A stretch of DNA of 64,000 bases. Source: CAYZHM01 sp964478225. GTDB lineage: Bacteria; Pseudomonadota; Alphaproteobacteria; Micavibrionales; Micavibrionaceae. Every line of letters starts with the position of its first letter. The first letter of the stretch is position 1. Where the stretch lies: positions 1 to 64,000 of the forward strand of contig CAYZHM010000008.1 in the NCBI GenBank assembly GCA_964478225.1, in the 5' to 3' direction. Under the pieces are notes generated by a model that was not told the origin of the DNA, ran no database searches, and worked only from the letters and a program-made list of their open reading frames with translations. The position numbers were made by a program, and so were the translations under genes. Below, piece by piece: positions 17,465 through 26,119 of the stretch.

Positions 17465-19425
17465 TCCAGCATCATAAAAAGACGTTGGTTTGCGATGTTT
17501 TTGGTCTCCACACTATTTTATGGGCTGCTTTTGCTGCCTTAAAGCGCAAACCCTATGAAGAGATTGTCCTCATAGACGCCAACCCAAATTGCAAATTACA
17601 TCGTCTATTTGGGAAACTAATAAAAATCACGGAATGCCCTTATGATCTAGGAGATTTTGAAACGCAAGAGGGCCATGTTCTCTTTTGGGAGAGAGAGAAA
17701 TTACTTAAAGAAAAATTTTTATATCTGAAGCAAGCTTTGAATGGTCTGGTTTTTCAGACCCCACTCACGCAGGAAGATAAAGAGAAGTTTGAGGTTTTTT
17801 TAACGCGTTATGTGTTGTCGCGTTATGCAGATCCTGCTGCGCGCTTTTTGCTTTTTTCCGGTTACTTTAAAAAATATGGGGCTGCAGAAACACATGGATT
17901 GTGTGCCAAACACAGTTGGGTCAAGGGAAATCAGCAGGACAATGTATTTTATTACTGGGATTGGACAAATTTAAGGGCAGATATAAAGACCATTTTAAGG
18001 CCCTTGATTGGTTTTTTAAAAAAAGTACTCACTCAGAAAAACACAAACACCTTATCCAAAACAACATCACCAAAAATTGGATTACAAGCCAGTGCTTTTG
18101 AAACTCAAGAGTATGAGGTGAGTGAATGGGATTTTTTAAAGCACGCGCAATCTCTGGATTACAAAGATTTAGTGTACGTTTACAGCTCCAAAAATTTTGA
18201 ACAGAAAGGGCGAACACAAGACCTTCAAAGCTTTGCAAAAAAACAGGATTTATCTCTCGCCGACACAGATAGATTTGTTCCTCAGAATCTTGCCGAGACG
18301 TACAAAAAGATTATTTGTGCTGCACGTATTTTATTAAAGGCACAGTTGGATTGGGTTAGCCGGTGGCGTGTGTTGAATGCCGTGTTCTTCTATTTCTGGC
18401 TTGAAAATTACTGGTTTGAATTTTTTATGACTCACGGGATCCGCGGATACATCAACATCAGCGACAGCAATGAAGATTGTGTGCCTATGGTTCATGCATT
18501 AGAAAGAGCGGGGGGCGTTGATCTCTCCTATCAATTCAGTGGAACCGGCTTCCATTCTTATTTTGATTCAAGACCACTGGGCAAACACCAGTATCTGGCC
18601 TGGGGGCCAATCACAGAGAAAATGATAGAAAAAACGCAGAAGCTTGCGCCCTATAAGATGGGCGCAGCGTTGTACGCGTACAGCGGAAACCATAATTTTT
18701 CAAAAAAAGACAAGCCCTCATCCGCCAATCAAAAAATAATTGAAAAAGCACTATCGTCCGGAAAATCAAAGATTGTTTTGATTGCTGATTCCAAGCCCAC
18801 ACATCTCAAATTGCTTTCAGAGAGCAAAAGAAGGGAGTTCTTGGAGATTGCTTTTGAATACGCGCAGAAGAGGCCTGAAAACTTTTATATCTTTAAACCT
18901 CAAGACGGAATTATAGATTTACCGCCTGAAAAGAAAGCGATTTACGATGATCTGGAAAAGCAGGGTGGTCTGATTATTTGCAACCCTCCAGAAACCTTTT
19001 ATGCTCTGTTGCCGCATATAGATCTCTTTATAGGGAGCCCTATATATGCATCCTCGGTCATGGAAGGCCTAGGGTACGGTGTTCCAACAGTTTGTTATGA
19101 AGCAATTAAGTGGCCGCATATTATGGAGGACGTATTGCCTTCTTGGCTCCGAGCGGTAAATCAGGCTGAATTGAATGAGAAATGTGATAATTTGCTCGAT
19201 GAGGGTTATTTGCGTTCTAAGGCCAAGGAATTGCAAGAAATTCAAAAGATCTTCAATCCATACCAGGATCACCAAGGTATAGAGCGTTTTGCGGATTATA
19301 TTGATATCTGGTTTGAGGCCCTAAAGGATGGAAAAACTGCGGATCAAGTGTTTGAACAGGTCATAGATGTGTATAATCAGAAACATCCTGTGCAGATTAT
19401 TCAACGGAAAAGGGGAATAGCTTAA
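17461..19425 (+). CDS. Large GT-B-like surface-carbohydrate protein
   Basis: A 654-residue protein with no clear family. The C-terminal third has features of a GT-B donor domain: KIVLIADSKPTH, FYIFKPQDGI, then LLPHIDLFIGSPIYASSVMEG followed by GYGVPTVCYE, reminiscent of polysaccharide biosynthesis proteins that use the K-x-(H/Q)-P and S-S type elements. The N-terminus (TLVCDVFGLHTILW) could be a Rossmann strand. It overlaps the sulfotransferase-like gene upstream by four bases and is three bases from the kinase downstream, so it is an integral part of the phosphoramidate operon. A role as glycosyltransferase building the acceptor glycan is a guess. Confidence 0.5.
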   Translation: MIQHHKKTLVCDVFGLHTILWAAFAALKRKPYEEIVLIDANPNCKLHRLFGKLIKITECPYDLGDFETQEGHVLFWEREKLLKEKFLYLKQALNGLVFQTPLTQEDKEKFEVFLTRYVLSRYADPAARFLLFSGYFKKYGAAETHGLCAKHSWVKGNQQDNVFYYWDWTNLRADIKTILRPLIGFLKKVLTQKNTNTLSKTTSPKIGLQASAFETQEYEVSEWDFLKHAQSLDYKDLVYVYSSKNFEQKGRTQDLQSFAKKQDLSLADTDRFVPQNLAETYKKIICAARILLKAQLDWVSRWRVLNAVFFYFWLENYWFEFFMTHGIRGYINISDSNEDCVPMVHALERAGGVDLSYQFSGTGFHSYFDSRPLGKHQYLAWGPITEKMIEKTQKLAPYKMGAALYAYSGNHNFSKKDKPSSANQKIIEKALSSGKSKIVLIADSKPTHLKLLSESKRREFLEIAFEYAQKRPENFYIFKPQDGIIDLPPEKKAIYDDLEKQGGLIICNPPETFYALLPHIDLFIGSPIYASSVMEGLGYGVPTVCYEAIKWPHIMEDVLPSWLRAVNQAELNEKCDNLLDEGYLRSKAKELQEIQKIFNPYQDHQGIERFADYIDIWFEALKDGKTADQVFEQVIDVYNQKHPVQIIQRKRGIA

Positions 19426-19427
19426 TT

Positions 19428-19961
19428 ATGGTTATATGGTTAATTGGGCTTTCAGGGGCAGGAAAAAGCGTTACCTCTAAAATCATCTACGAAAAGATAA
19501 AGGCTCGGCATAAAAATACTGTGTTGCTGGATGGTGATATTTTGAGAGTGGTCTGGGGCGATGATTTGGGTCATGATCTCAAAGGACGAGAGAAAAACGC
19601 AGAGCGTTTATCACATTTGTCTCGCTTTTTAGATCAACAGGGCATCCACGTTGTGGCAGCTGTTTTGTCTATTTTTCCTAAATGGCGCCTATGGAACCGC
19701 GACAATTTTTCGGAGTACCATGAGACCTTCTTGGACGTGGATTTTGACGAGCTTGTCAGAAGGGATTCAAAGGGCCTGTACGCTTTAGCACGAGAGGGAA
19801 ACACACAGAATGTTGTTGGCGTTGATCTTGATTTTCCACGAGAAAATACGTGGGATCTTCAAATAGACAGCCCTGAAAAATTAGGAGCGCCGGAACAAGT
19901 CGCTTCTGAAATTATAAAAGACATTCAAAAAAAATTCCCTCAAAGCGATCTTTTTAAATAA
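19428..19961 (+). CDS. APS-kinase-like protein, cytidine diphosphoramidate kinase-like (Cj1415 type)
   Basis: A 177-residue P-loop kinase of the adenylylsulfate kinase family. GLSGAGKS (7-14) is the Walker A loop; LLDGDILR includes the DGD motif (35-37); SKGLYALAREG matches the lid region of APS kinases. In C. jejuni Cj1415 phosphorylates the 3'-hydroxyl of cytidine diphosphoramidate to give the activated donor. There is no sulfate adenylyltransferase in the window, whereas the other three pathway enzymes are in the same operon, so the cytidine substrate is favoured. Its stop and the next start share TAATG. Confidence 0.82.
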   Translation: MVIWLIGLSGAGKSVTSKIIYEKIKARHKNTVLLDGDILRVVWGDDLGHDLKGREKNAERLSHLSRFLDQQGIHVVAAVLSIFPKWRLWNRDNFSEYHETFLDVDFDELVRRDSKGLYALAREGNTQNVVGVDLDFPRENTWDLQIDSPEKLGAPEQVASEIIKDIQKKFPQSDLFK

Positions 19962-20488
19962 TGAGCCAGTATCTTTTTCAAAATCCCAAACCGTTTATAG
20001 AACCCCTGCGCTATGACTACGCCGATGTAGATTCTACAGACTTTATAAAGTCCTGGAGGTTTTCAAGACAGCAGTTTCTGAACCAGTTACAATTTTGTGA
20101 AGGAGTTCAGAATATTGAGGAAGACGCTTCGGGAAATTTTTTATCACTTTTAAGCGACATAGCCGAAAGAAAGGACTATGCGCTTTTACTGAGATTTGTA
20201 AAAAAATTTGAAGTCTTTGGGAGGTTGTATGCATCTTATGATGGGTTTTATAAGAAAACTAACAAAGCTGGTGCAGCAACGCTTGAGCATTATATAATGT
20301 TTGCAAATCTTCTTATTCAAGCTGCACAAGATAATAATAATCTTCAATATTTGTCCTCGCTTCTAAAGCTTTGCGATAATTTTTGTTCGTTAAAAACTGA
20401 AAGCTTAACAGCAAGCCAAACCTTAAAGATCATGCAAATTCTTGAGCAAGAAAATATATTAATACAAACGCTACAGGAGCGGCTTTAA
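19961..20488 (+). CDS. Uncharacterised helical protein in the phosphoramidate operon
   Basis: A 175-residue protein that I do not recognise. It has no signal peptide or membrane segment, looks mainly helical (long runs such as SLLSDIAERKDYALLLRF and the tail MQILEQENILIQTLQERL) and has a few aromatic residues but no catalytic motif that I can name. It is coupled by TAATG overlaps to both the kinase before it and the formyltransferase-like gene after it, which suggests a conserved accessory role, for instance as a partner subunit of one of the neighbours. Confidence 0.7.
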   Translation: MSQYLFQNPKPFIEPLRYDYADVDSTDFIKSWRFSRQQFLNQLQFCEGVQNIEEDASGNFLSLLSDIAERKDYALLLRFVKKFEVFGRLYASYDGFYKKTNKAGAATLEHYIMFANLLIQAAQDNNNLQYLSSLLKLCDNFCSLKTESLTASQTLKIMQILEQENILIQTLQERL

Positions 20489-21207
20489 TGGGCTTCAGTG
20501 TAGGATTTATTGCAGCGCCAACAATTCGTTCACTTGTATACATTCAAGTGCTTGACGCAATGGGCATTACTACCAATCTCTGTATTCTTTTACCGGGTCA
20601 AGATGCGCAAAAAGCGCCTATCAAGCGAGCCACTGTGCCATTATTTACAAACCCAGAAAAAACCATAGATTTGAGATTTGATGTATCCTGCTCTGAGTAT
20701 CTGGAAGAAAAGGGCTCAGAATATCTGGTCGCGCCTTATGATGACATTAACAGTGACGTTTTTATAGATTTTCTCTCTCAGGCGCCTGGGGACATTTTTG
20801 TTTATTCAGGAGTGCCGGGATGCATTTTAAGATCGGATTTGCTGGAAAAATCTGGAAAACGATTTTTGCACGCTCATGGGGGTGACGCGCCCCGCTATTC
20901 CGGCAGTACGGCCTTTTACTACAGCTTGCTGGAGGAAGGAACGATTGCGGCCACAGCGTTTTGGATGAATGCGGGTCTTGATACGGGTGATGTTTTAACA
21001 AAGATAATTGCGCCTCCACTTCAAAATATCGATCTCGATTATATTCAAGACCCTCTCATCCGCGCAGAGGCGCTTGTCAGTGCTTTAAAGGACATTTCAT
21101 CAGGTCACACCAAAGTTCAGCCACAAAACGAGGAGAACCGGATGACATATCATGTGATCCACCCGGTTTTGAAAAGCCTGGCTCTACAAAAAATATCTAA
21201 GAGTTAG
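20488..21207 (+). CDS. Formyltransferase-like protein with altered catalytic Asn
   Basis: A 239-residue protein resembling the formyl-transfer domain of methionyl-tRNA and sugar formyltransferases. HAHGGDAPRYSG (128-139) lines up with the family N-x-H-P-S-L-L-P-x-Y-R-G element, and GLDTGDVL with the conserved Asp165. In the family Asn, His and Asp are catalytic; here the Asn position is His128, while His130 and Asp165 remain. It may formylate an amino sugar using 10-formyl-THF, or use another one-carbon or carbamoyl-like donor, or have lost activity. It is the last gene of the nine-gene operon, and its stop overlaps the convergent AsnB-like stop by eleven bases. Confidence 0.7.
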   Translation: MGFSVGFIAAPTIRSLVYIQVLDAMGITTNLCILLPGQDAQKAPIKRATVPLFTNPEKTIDLRFDVSCSEYLEEKGSEYLVAPYDDINSDVFIDFLSQAPGDIFVYSGVPGCILRSDLLEKSGKRFLHAHGGDAPRYSGSTAFYYSLLEEGTIAATAFWMNAGLDTGDVLTKIIAPPLQNIDLDYIQDPLIRAEALVSALKDISSGHTKVQPQNEENRMTYHVIHPVLKSLALQKISKS

Positions 21208-23074
21208 ATGTTTGGCTTTCCAGCCACAGATTCATGACAATAAACGCAAATATACTGTGTCCGTTGATGCGCTTGGTGCTGTTTACCATGGAAAGGGCGT
21301 AATTTTCGGCCTCTGCAGACAGATAACCGGCGCGATTGAGGGCAGAGGAGGGTGCAAAGGTCTGTTTAACCAAGTCAGACCACTCGCCTTTAAGCCACGC
21401 ATCGATGGGAACGCGAAAACCGTGCTTGGGGCGATCAATGATGCTTGCAGGCAGCAAATCTCTGAAAGCTTCTCTCAGCAATGGTTTTAGAACACCGTCC
21501 TTAACCATGTGGGGGTAAGAGAGGCCTTTCACAAAGTTTAAAATAGCCGGAGCAACAAATGGCGGGCGACCTTCAATTGAATGAGCCATGGTCATACGGT
21601 CGACTTTCGTCATCATTTCATTCGGAAGATAACATTCCCGGTCTTGGGCTATATAATCCATTGCATTCCATGGTTCTGATGTGTTTTTAAATGCCCCGAA
21701 TATTCGCAAAGAACTATCAATTTCAGGAATGAGATTATCATTAAAGAGCCGGGATTTTTTAGTCTCGGAAGCATAGTAATGCCACGCCCAAGCGCGTTTG
21801 GGATAGGGATGTTCGGCAATATTGGACAATAACTCAGACTTAGAAAGCGCATTATCATGTAAAGAAATATCGGGAGTTTCAGTATCCTGCGGCGCACGAT
21901 CCAGAATGTCACTGCCAAGTAGTGTATACCACCCATATCCGCCAAAAAGCTCGTCCGCTCCGTCCCCAGAAAGTAAAACTTTAAGACCTATTTCTCTTGC
22001 TTGTTTTGCAATCTGCATAACACCCAGACCCGAAGAAACCGCATTAGGCTGACCGTTATGGGCTACAAAATCTGGTAACGCATCTTTGAAGTCTTTCTGT
22101 GTAACGCGAACGATATGATGCTTTGTTCCGATTTTTTTGGCATAGTCAGCGGCTTCTTGAGATTCATCGGCATAGCCGTCATAAGGATCCTCCTCGTGAC
22201 GATCAAAGCCGATCGAGAATGTTTGAAGGTTTCCCAGTTCTTTTTGAGCAAGGGTCGTGACAATCGAACTATCGAGGCCGCTGCTCAGGAAAGCGCCGAG
22301 CGGGACATCTGAAAGCAGTCTGGAATGCACGGCATCCATGACTACGGCTTTTGTCTTATGAACCAGGTCTTCCCAGCTATCTGAATGCTCGGCTTTGACC
22401 TTGTCAAAACAGTTTGAGTAAGGCGTTATTGCTAAATTTTGGCCGTCAAATACAAGATAATGTGAGCGGGGGAGAACAAAAACATCGTTGTAAATTGTTT
22501 GTGGTTCTGGAACCCATAAAAAGGTTGGAATGTCCCAAAGGGCCTGCAAACTGATGTCTTTCGAAATGCTAGGATGTCTGAGCAAGCTTCGTAAATCGGA
22601 AGAAAAAATGAAATTTCCAGAGGAACAAATCGAGTAATAAAGCGGTTTTTCACCGGCAATGTCCCGCGCCAGTATGAGTTTTTTCTCATTTCTCAGCCAT
22701 ATAGCGGCGGCAAACATTCCATCGAGCTTTTCAAAAGCTTTGGGTCCTAAAACATCATACAAATGAGCAATAACCTCGCCGTCACAGTCCGTTTGACACT
22801 GGATTCCGTGTTCTTTTTGCAGAAATTTTCGGAGAGCCGGTGCGTTATAGATTTCTCCGTTGTAAAAGAGAACCGAATTACCACTTACGCCATAAAAAGG
22901 CTGCGATCCGTTTTTGAGGCCGTTAATGCTAAGACGACGCATACCCCCGCAAAAAGGCTGATCTTCATAAAATCCGTCTTCATCAGGTCCTCTGTGATAC
23001 AGCGCCTGGACCATAGACTTAATGACTTTAGGGGGGAAATCTTGTTTTGATATATATCCTGCGATACCGCACAT
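21197..23074 (-). CDS. AsnB-like glutamine-dependent amidotransferase (copy 2)
   Basis: A 625-residue full-length class II amidotransferase. MCGIAGYIS gives the nucleophile Cys2; YNGEIYNAPAL and GMFAAAIWLR are glutaminase motifs. The PP-loop is SSGLDSS at about residue 262 and LSGDGADELFGGYG is present. It is the last gene of the long leftward operon, 15 bases after the aminotransferase gene. It shares the general architecture of the copies at 4570 and 33377 but differs in sequence, so these are separate paralogues. The substrate is probably a sugar carboxylate rather than aspartate, judged from context. Confidence 0.9.
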   Translation of the reverse strand: MCGIAGYISKQDFPPKVIKSMVQALYHRGPDEDGFYEDQPFCGGMRRLSINGLKNGSQPFYGVSGNSVLFYNGEIYNAPALRKFLQKEHGIQCQTDCDGEVIAHLYDVLGPKAFEKLDGMFAAAIWLRNEKKLILARDIAGEKPLYYSICSSGNFIFSSDLRSLLRHPSISKDISLQALWDIPTFLWVPEPQTIYNDVFVLPRSHYLVFDGQNLAITPYSNCFDKVKAEHSDSWEDLVHKTKAVVMDAVHSRLLSDVPLGAFLSSGLDSSIVTTLAQKELGNLQTFSIGFDRHEEDPYDGYADESQEAADYAKKIGTKHHIVRVTQKDFKDALPDFVAHNGQPNAVSSGLGVMQIAKQAREIGLKVLLSGDGADELFGGYGWYTLLGSDILDRAPQDTETPDISLHDNALSKSELLSNIAEHPYPKRAWAWHYYASETKKSRLFNDNLIPEIDSSLRIFGAFKNTSEPWNAMDYIAQDRECYLPNEMMTKVDRMTMAHSIEGRPPFVAPAILNFVKGLSYPHMVKDGVLKPLLREAFRDLLPASIIDRPKHGFRVPIDAWLKGEWSDLVKQTFAPSSALNRAGYLSAEAENYALSMVNSTKRINGHSIFAFIVMNLWLESQTSNS

Positions 23075-23089
23075 TTTGACCAGATCACA

Positions 23090-24376
23090 CTATGATTTGC
23101 ACAAGGCAGCATGCACCTTATGAAAGGCATCAATCATTTGATTGATTTGCTGTTCGTCCGGATCCCAGGACATAGGCTGGTACTGTAGGATTTCTTGCTC
23201 ATGCAGCCTTTCTGTCACCGGGCAAAGACCGTCCTCATAGGACACATGGGGGGCAAGATTGAACGGAAATCCCTCACGGCCAATGCCTATTTTCTTCTTA
23301 AACATAGGCAAACGATATAATGGGGGAACATAACCCTCCGCGATTGGAACACCTTCCGCCCGTAAAGCTTCGGCAAACTCGGTGCGTGTGCAACCAACTT
23401 CATTAGCCTTAAAGCGCAAAGACCACATGTAATAGACGTGCGAGCAGCCTGTTCTGGTTTTTGGAGCATAAAGGCCTTGAAGTCCTTTAATTCCCTCAGT
23501 TAGTTTCTGCGAAACGCTTTGGCAGCGTTGCACATAACGATCCAATTTATCCATTTGGACTTGTGCTATAACAGCACCGATTTCTGTTTGACGAAAATTA
23601 AATCCGATTGTATTGGTCAGGTCCTGCACATTGAGCCAATCTATAACGTTTTCGCCGTGATTGCGGATCAAACAAAGTCGCTCGGCAAGATCATCGTCAT
23701 CCGTAGTGCAAACACCGCCTTCACCGCTTTGGATATGTTTGTGAATATTCATCGAAAAAAGACCAATGTGGCCAACCGTGCCGCAATATTGGCCGTTTTC
23801 TTCAGAAAGTATCGCTTGCGCGTTATCCTCAATCAGATAAATACCATGCTGATTAGCCAACTCTCTCAAGGCCTTTAATTCAGCAGGATGTCCCCATAAA
23901 TTGACGGCGATAATTGCTTTCGTTTTTGGGTTAATAGCAGCTTTGACTTTTTCAACATCAAGACAGAAATACTGATCCTCAACATCAACAAAAACCGGTA
24001 TACCACCATAAAATAGCGGTGCGATGGCCGTTGCCGACATGGTGTAAGACGGGACTATGACCTCATCTCCTGGCGATATCCCAATCGCGCCCATCGCAGC
24101 TATTAGGCAAGAGGTGGCCGAATTCATTGAAATAGCATGCTTGCATTTAAACAGTTTCCGCCATTTTTTCTCAAAAGACTGAACCTCATCTCCACCATAA
24201 AAAGAAGGTCGCGCGCTGCCATGAAAACCAGAAAGGGGCTTTTGTGTATCAAAAAAGCGGCCAACGGCTTCTTTTTCCTCGTTCTGGATGCCGTGAAAGG
24301 CACCTATAGGTTTTGAAACGCAAGGACTACCTCCTGAGAGAGCAAGATCCGATTTGAGCTGAGTAACGTTCTTCAT
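23090..24376 (-). CDS. DegT/DnrJ/EryC1 sugar aminotransferase
   Basis: A 428-residue PLP-dependent aminotransferase of the sugar type, which moves an amino group from glutamate to a keto-sugar nucleotide. Landmarks: SATSCLIAAMGA (PLP phosphate contact), IEDNAQA with Asp184, and FSMNIHKHIQSGEGG with the Schiff-base Lys213. ATG 24376 is chosen because AAGG lies six bases upstream; a TTG two codons earlier would be the longer start. It sits between the ABC exporter and AsnB copy 2 with 3-15 base gaps. It likely supplies an amino sugar for the glycan; which one cannot be told. Confidence 0.9.
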   Translation of the reverse strand: MKNVTQLKSDLALSGGSPCVSKPIGAFHGIQNEEKEAVGRFFDTQKPLSGFHGSARPSFYGGDEVQSFEKKWRKLFKCKHAISMNSATSCLIAAMGAIGISPGDEVIVPSYTMSATAIAPLFYGGIPVFVDVEDQYFCLDVEKVKAAINPKTKAIIAVNLWGHPAELKALRELANQHGIYLIEDNAQAILSEENGQYCGTVGHIGLFSMNIHKHIQSGEGGVCTTDDDDLAERLCLIRNHGENVIDWLNVQDLTNTIGFNFRQTEIGAVIAQVQMDKLDRYVQRCQSVSQKLTEGIKGLQGLYAPKTRTGCSHVYYMWSLRFKANEVGCTRTEFAEALRAEGVPIAEGYVPPLYRLPMFKKKIGIGREGFPFNLAPHVSYEDGLCPVTERLHEQEILQYQPMSWDPDEQQINQMIDAFHKVHAALCKS

Positions 24377-24385
24377 GATCAACCT

Positions 24386-26119
24386 TTATGCGGCCTTTTT
24401 TAATTTACCTAAATCAATTACCACATGCGCTATCCCAGATATAGCCTTTTGATGCGATATGGCAAGAATAGTTGTTTTGGTCGAAAGACTTACGATTGTT
24501 TCACAGATTTCTTGTTCGGTCTTGGGATCAAGGGCCGTCGTTGCCTCGTCCAAAATAAGCAAGGCGGGTTTTCTGACCAAGGCCCTGGCAATCATGATCC
24601 GTTGCCTTTGTCCCCCCGATAGCCTTGATCCGCGCTCTCCTAAAACAGTGTCTAATTTTTCAGGCAAGGCGTTCACAAAATCCTTGGCGCCACTTTCCTC
24701 AAGGGCCTTCCAAATATCGTTGTCGCTAATATTTTGATCAAGCAGCCCAATATTGTTTCTTAAAGTGTCATGAAACAGAAAGACTTCCTGAGGCACATAG
24801 CCGATTTGTGAGCGCCAGTTTTGCGTGTTTATGTCTGTTAATGGAACATCATCGAGTAAGATTTGACCAGAACCAGGCTGCAGCAAGCCCGTTACAAGAT
24901 CAATTGTCGTGGTCTTTCCGCTCCCGGAAGCGCCGGTGAGAAGCGTGATTTTGTTTTTGGGTATATCCAGATTTAGATCTTGATGGACAAGATTGATGTC
25001 GTAGGAAAAGCAGACATTTTTGAAGGATATTTTTTTCTGAAAGGACGGAACATTATCCGTTGGCGGCGGCATAATTTCCTGATTGTCTCTGGCGTTTTGG
25101 ATGAGTCCCTTAAGAGACCAATATGCGCTCTGGGAATGGCCGAGCATTTGATAATATTTTTGTAGCTGGCTGACGCGGCCCATCATACGCGTAAAAAACA
25201 ATGCCATGACGCCAAAAACGGCAAAATCAATTTCCAGAGATGTGAGAGCAAAATACGCCACGATTGCCAAAACCGCAATTACCAAAGGCTCAGAGAGATT
25301 GCCCTGCGCTGCTGTAGCAATACTGTGGCGAACCTGTATGGCATTCAGTGTTTTAGCATCAGCTTGCAGAAGCTGATGGACATTACCTTCGAGACCCATG
25401 GCTTTTAGGGGTTTGATGCCGGAAACACTGTCATTCAAAACGCTTGTCAGGCTATTCATAAGTTCCGTTTCCTTGGCCCCTGCGCGTCTGGACAATTTAA
25501 CGGCCCAACCGAGAAAAACAGCAATCAACCCACCAACAACAAAGCCAGCAACAAGAATTTCACGGGAAATGCTACCTGAGGCTATAAGAAAGATTAAAAG
25601 TTGTATGCCTGCGGAAATCATGCTCCAGGCGGCAAGATACGAGCTCGAAGACCGCGAGGCTTCTTGTGTCATCGCATTGGTCAACCGTCCTGTCGGTTGT
25701 TTTGAAAAGAATTGCCACGAGGCCTTAAAGAGAGATTCAATGAGGGAAAGTCGTAGATCAGTGGCAATTCTCGCCGTCATGTATCCGACATAACTGTTAG
25801 AGAGCATCGCTGTCAGACTTTTGATTGTTATCATCAGAACAATGATAATCAGCAAAATATGCAGCGCTGGCTCAACGTGAATAAAACCAAACACCTTTTG
25901 AATTATATCATTGATTTTCTGCGCCGAAATGTCGTTTTGGTCTGGGTTTAAGGCATAATTCAGGATTGGCAAGACCGTTAACAGCCCCAAAGCTTCAGAA
26001 AAACCCGAAATAATAACCAGACAAACAACAGAAAAACTTTGCCAGGGATACAGACGGAAAGAGTCCCTGAAAATACGGAGAAGCCCGCGAAAGTGCGATG
26101 GTACTACTTCTTTTTCCAT
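24386..26119 (-). CDS. ABC exporter with fused membrane and ATPase domains (PglK/MsbA-like)
   Basis: A 577-residue half-transporter. The first 320 residues hold about six membrane helices (for example ALHILLIIIVLMITI and ILVAGFVVGGLIAVFLGW); the C-terminal ATPase has Walker A GASGSGKTTT, signature LSGGQRQRIMIARAL and Walker B LLILDEATTALD. It works as a dimer. Embedded in a glycan operon, it is most likely a flippase for a lipid-linked oligosaccharide, like PglK or MsbA, taking the glycan across the inner membrane. No Wzx or Wzy was recognised in the window, so this may be the main export route. Confidence 0.88.
   Translation of the reverse strand: MEKEVVPSHFRGLLRIFRDSFRLYPWQSFSVVCLVIISGFSEALGLLTVLPILNYALNPDQNDISAQKINDIIQKVFGFIHVEPALHILLIIIVLMITIKSLTAMLSNSYVGYMTARIATDLRLSLIESLFKASWQFFSKQPTGRLTNAMTQEASRSSSSYLAAWSMISAGIQLLIFLIASGSISREILVAGFVVGGLIAVFLGWAVKLSRRAGAKETELMNSLTSVLNDSVSGIKPLKAMGLEGNVHQLLQADAKTLNAIQVRHSIATAAQGNLSEPLVIAVLAIVAYFALTSLEIDFAVFGVMALFFTRMMGRVSQLQKYYQMLGHSQSAYWSLKGLIQNARDNQEIMPPPTDNVPSFQKKISFKNVCFSYDINLVHQDLNLDIPKNKITLLTGASGSGKTTTIDLVTGLLQPGSGQILLDDVPLTDINTQNWRSQIGYVPQEVFLFHDTLRNNIGLLDQNISDNDIWKALEESGAKDFVNALPEKLDTVLGERGSRLSGGQRQRIMIARALVRKPALLILDEATTALDPKTEQEICETIVSLSTKTTILAISHQKAISGIAHVVIDLGKLKKAA

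Noticed and set aside
19428..19961. Adenylylsulfate kinase for sulfate assimilation
   Set aside because: No sulfate adenylyltransferase or reductase nearby; operon context fits the Cj1415-type kinase.
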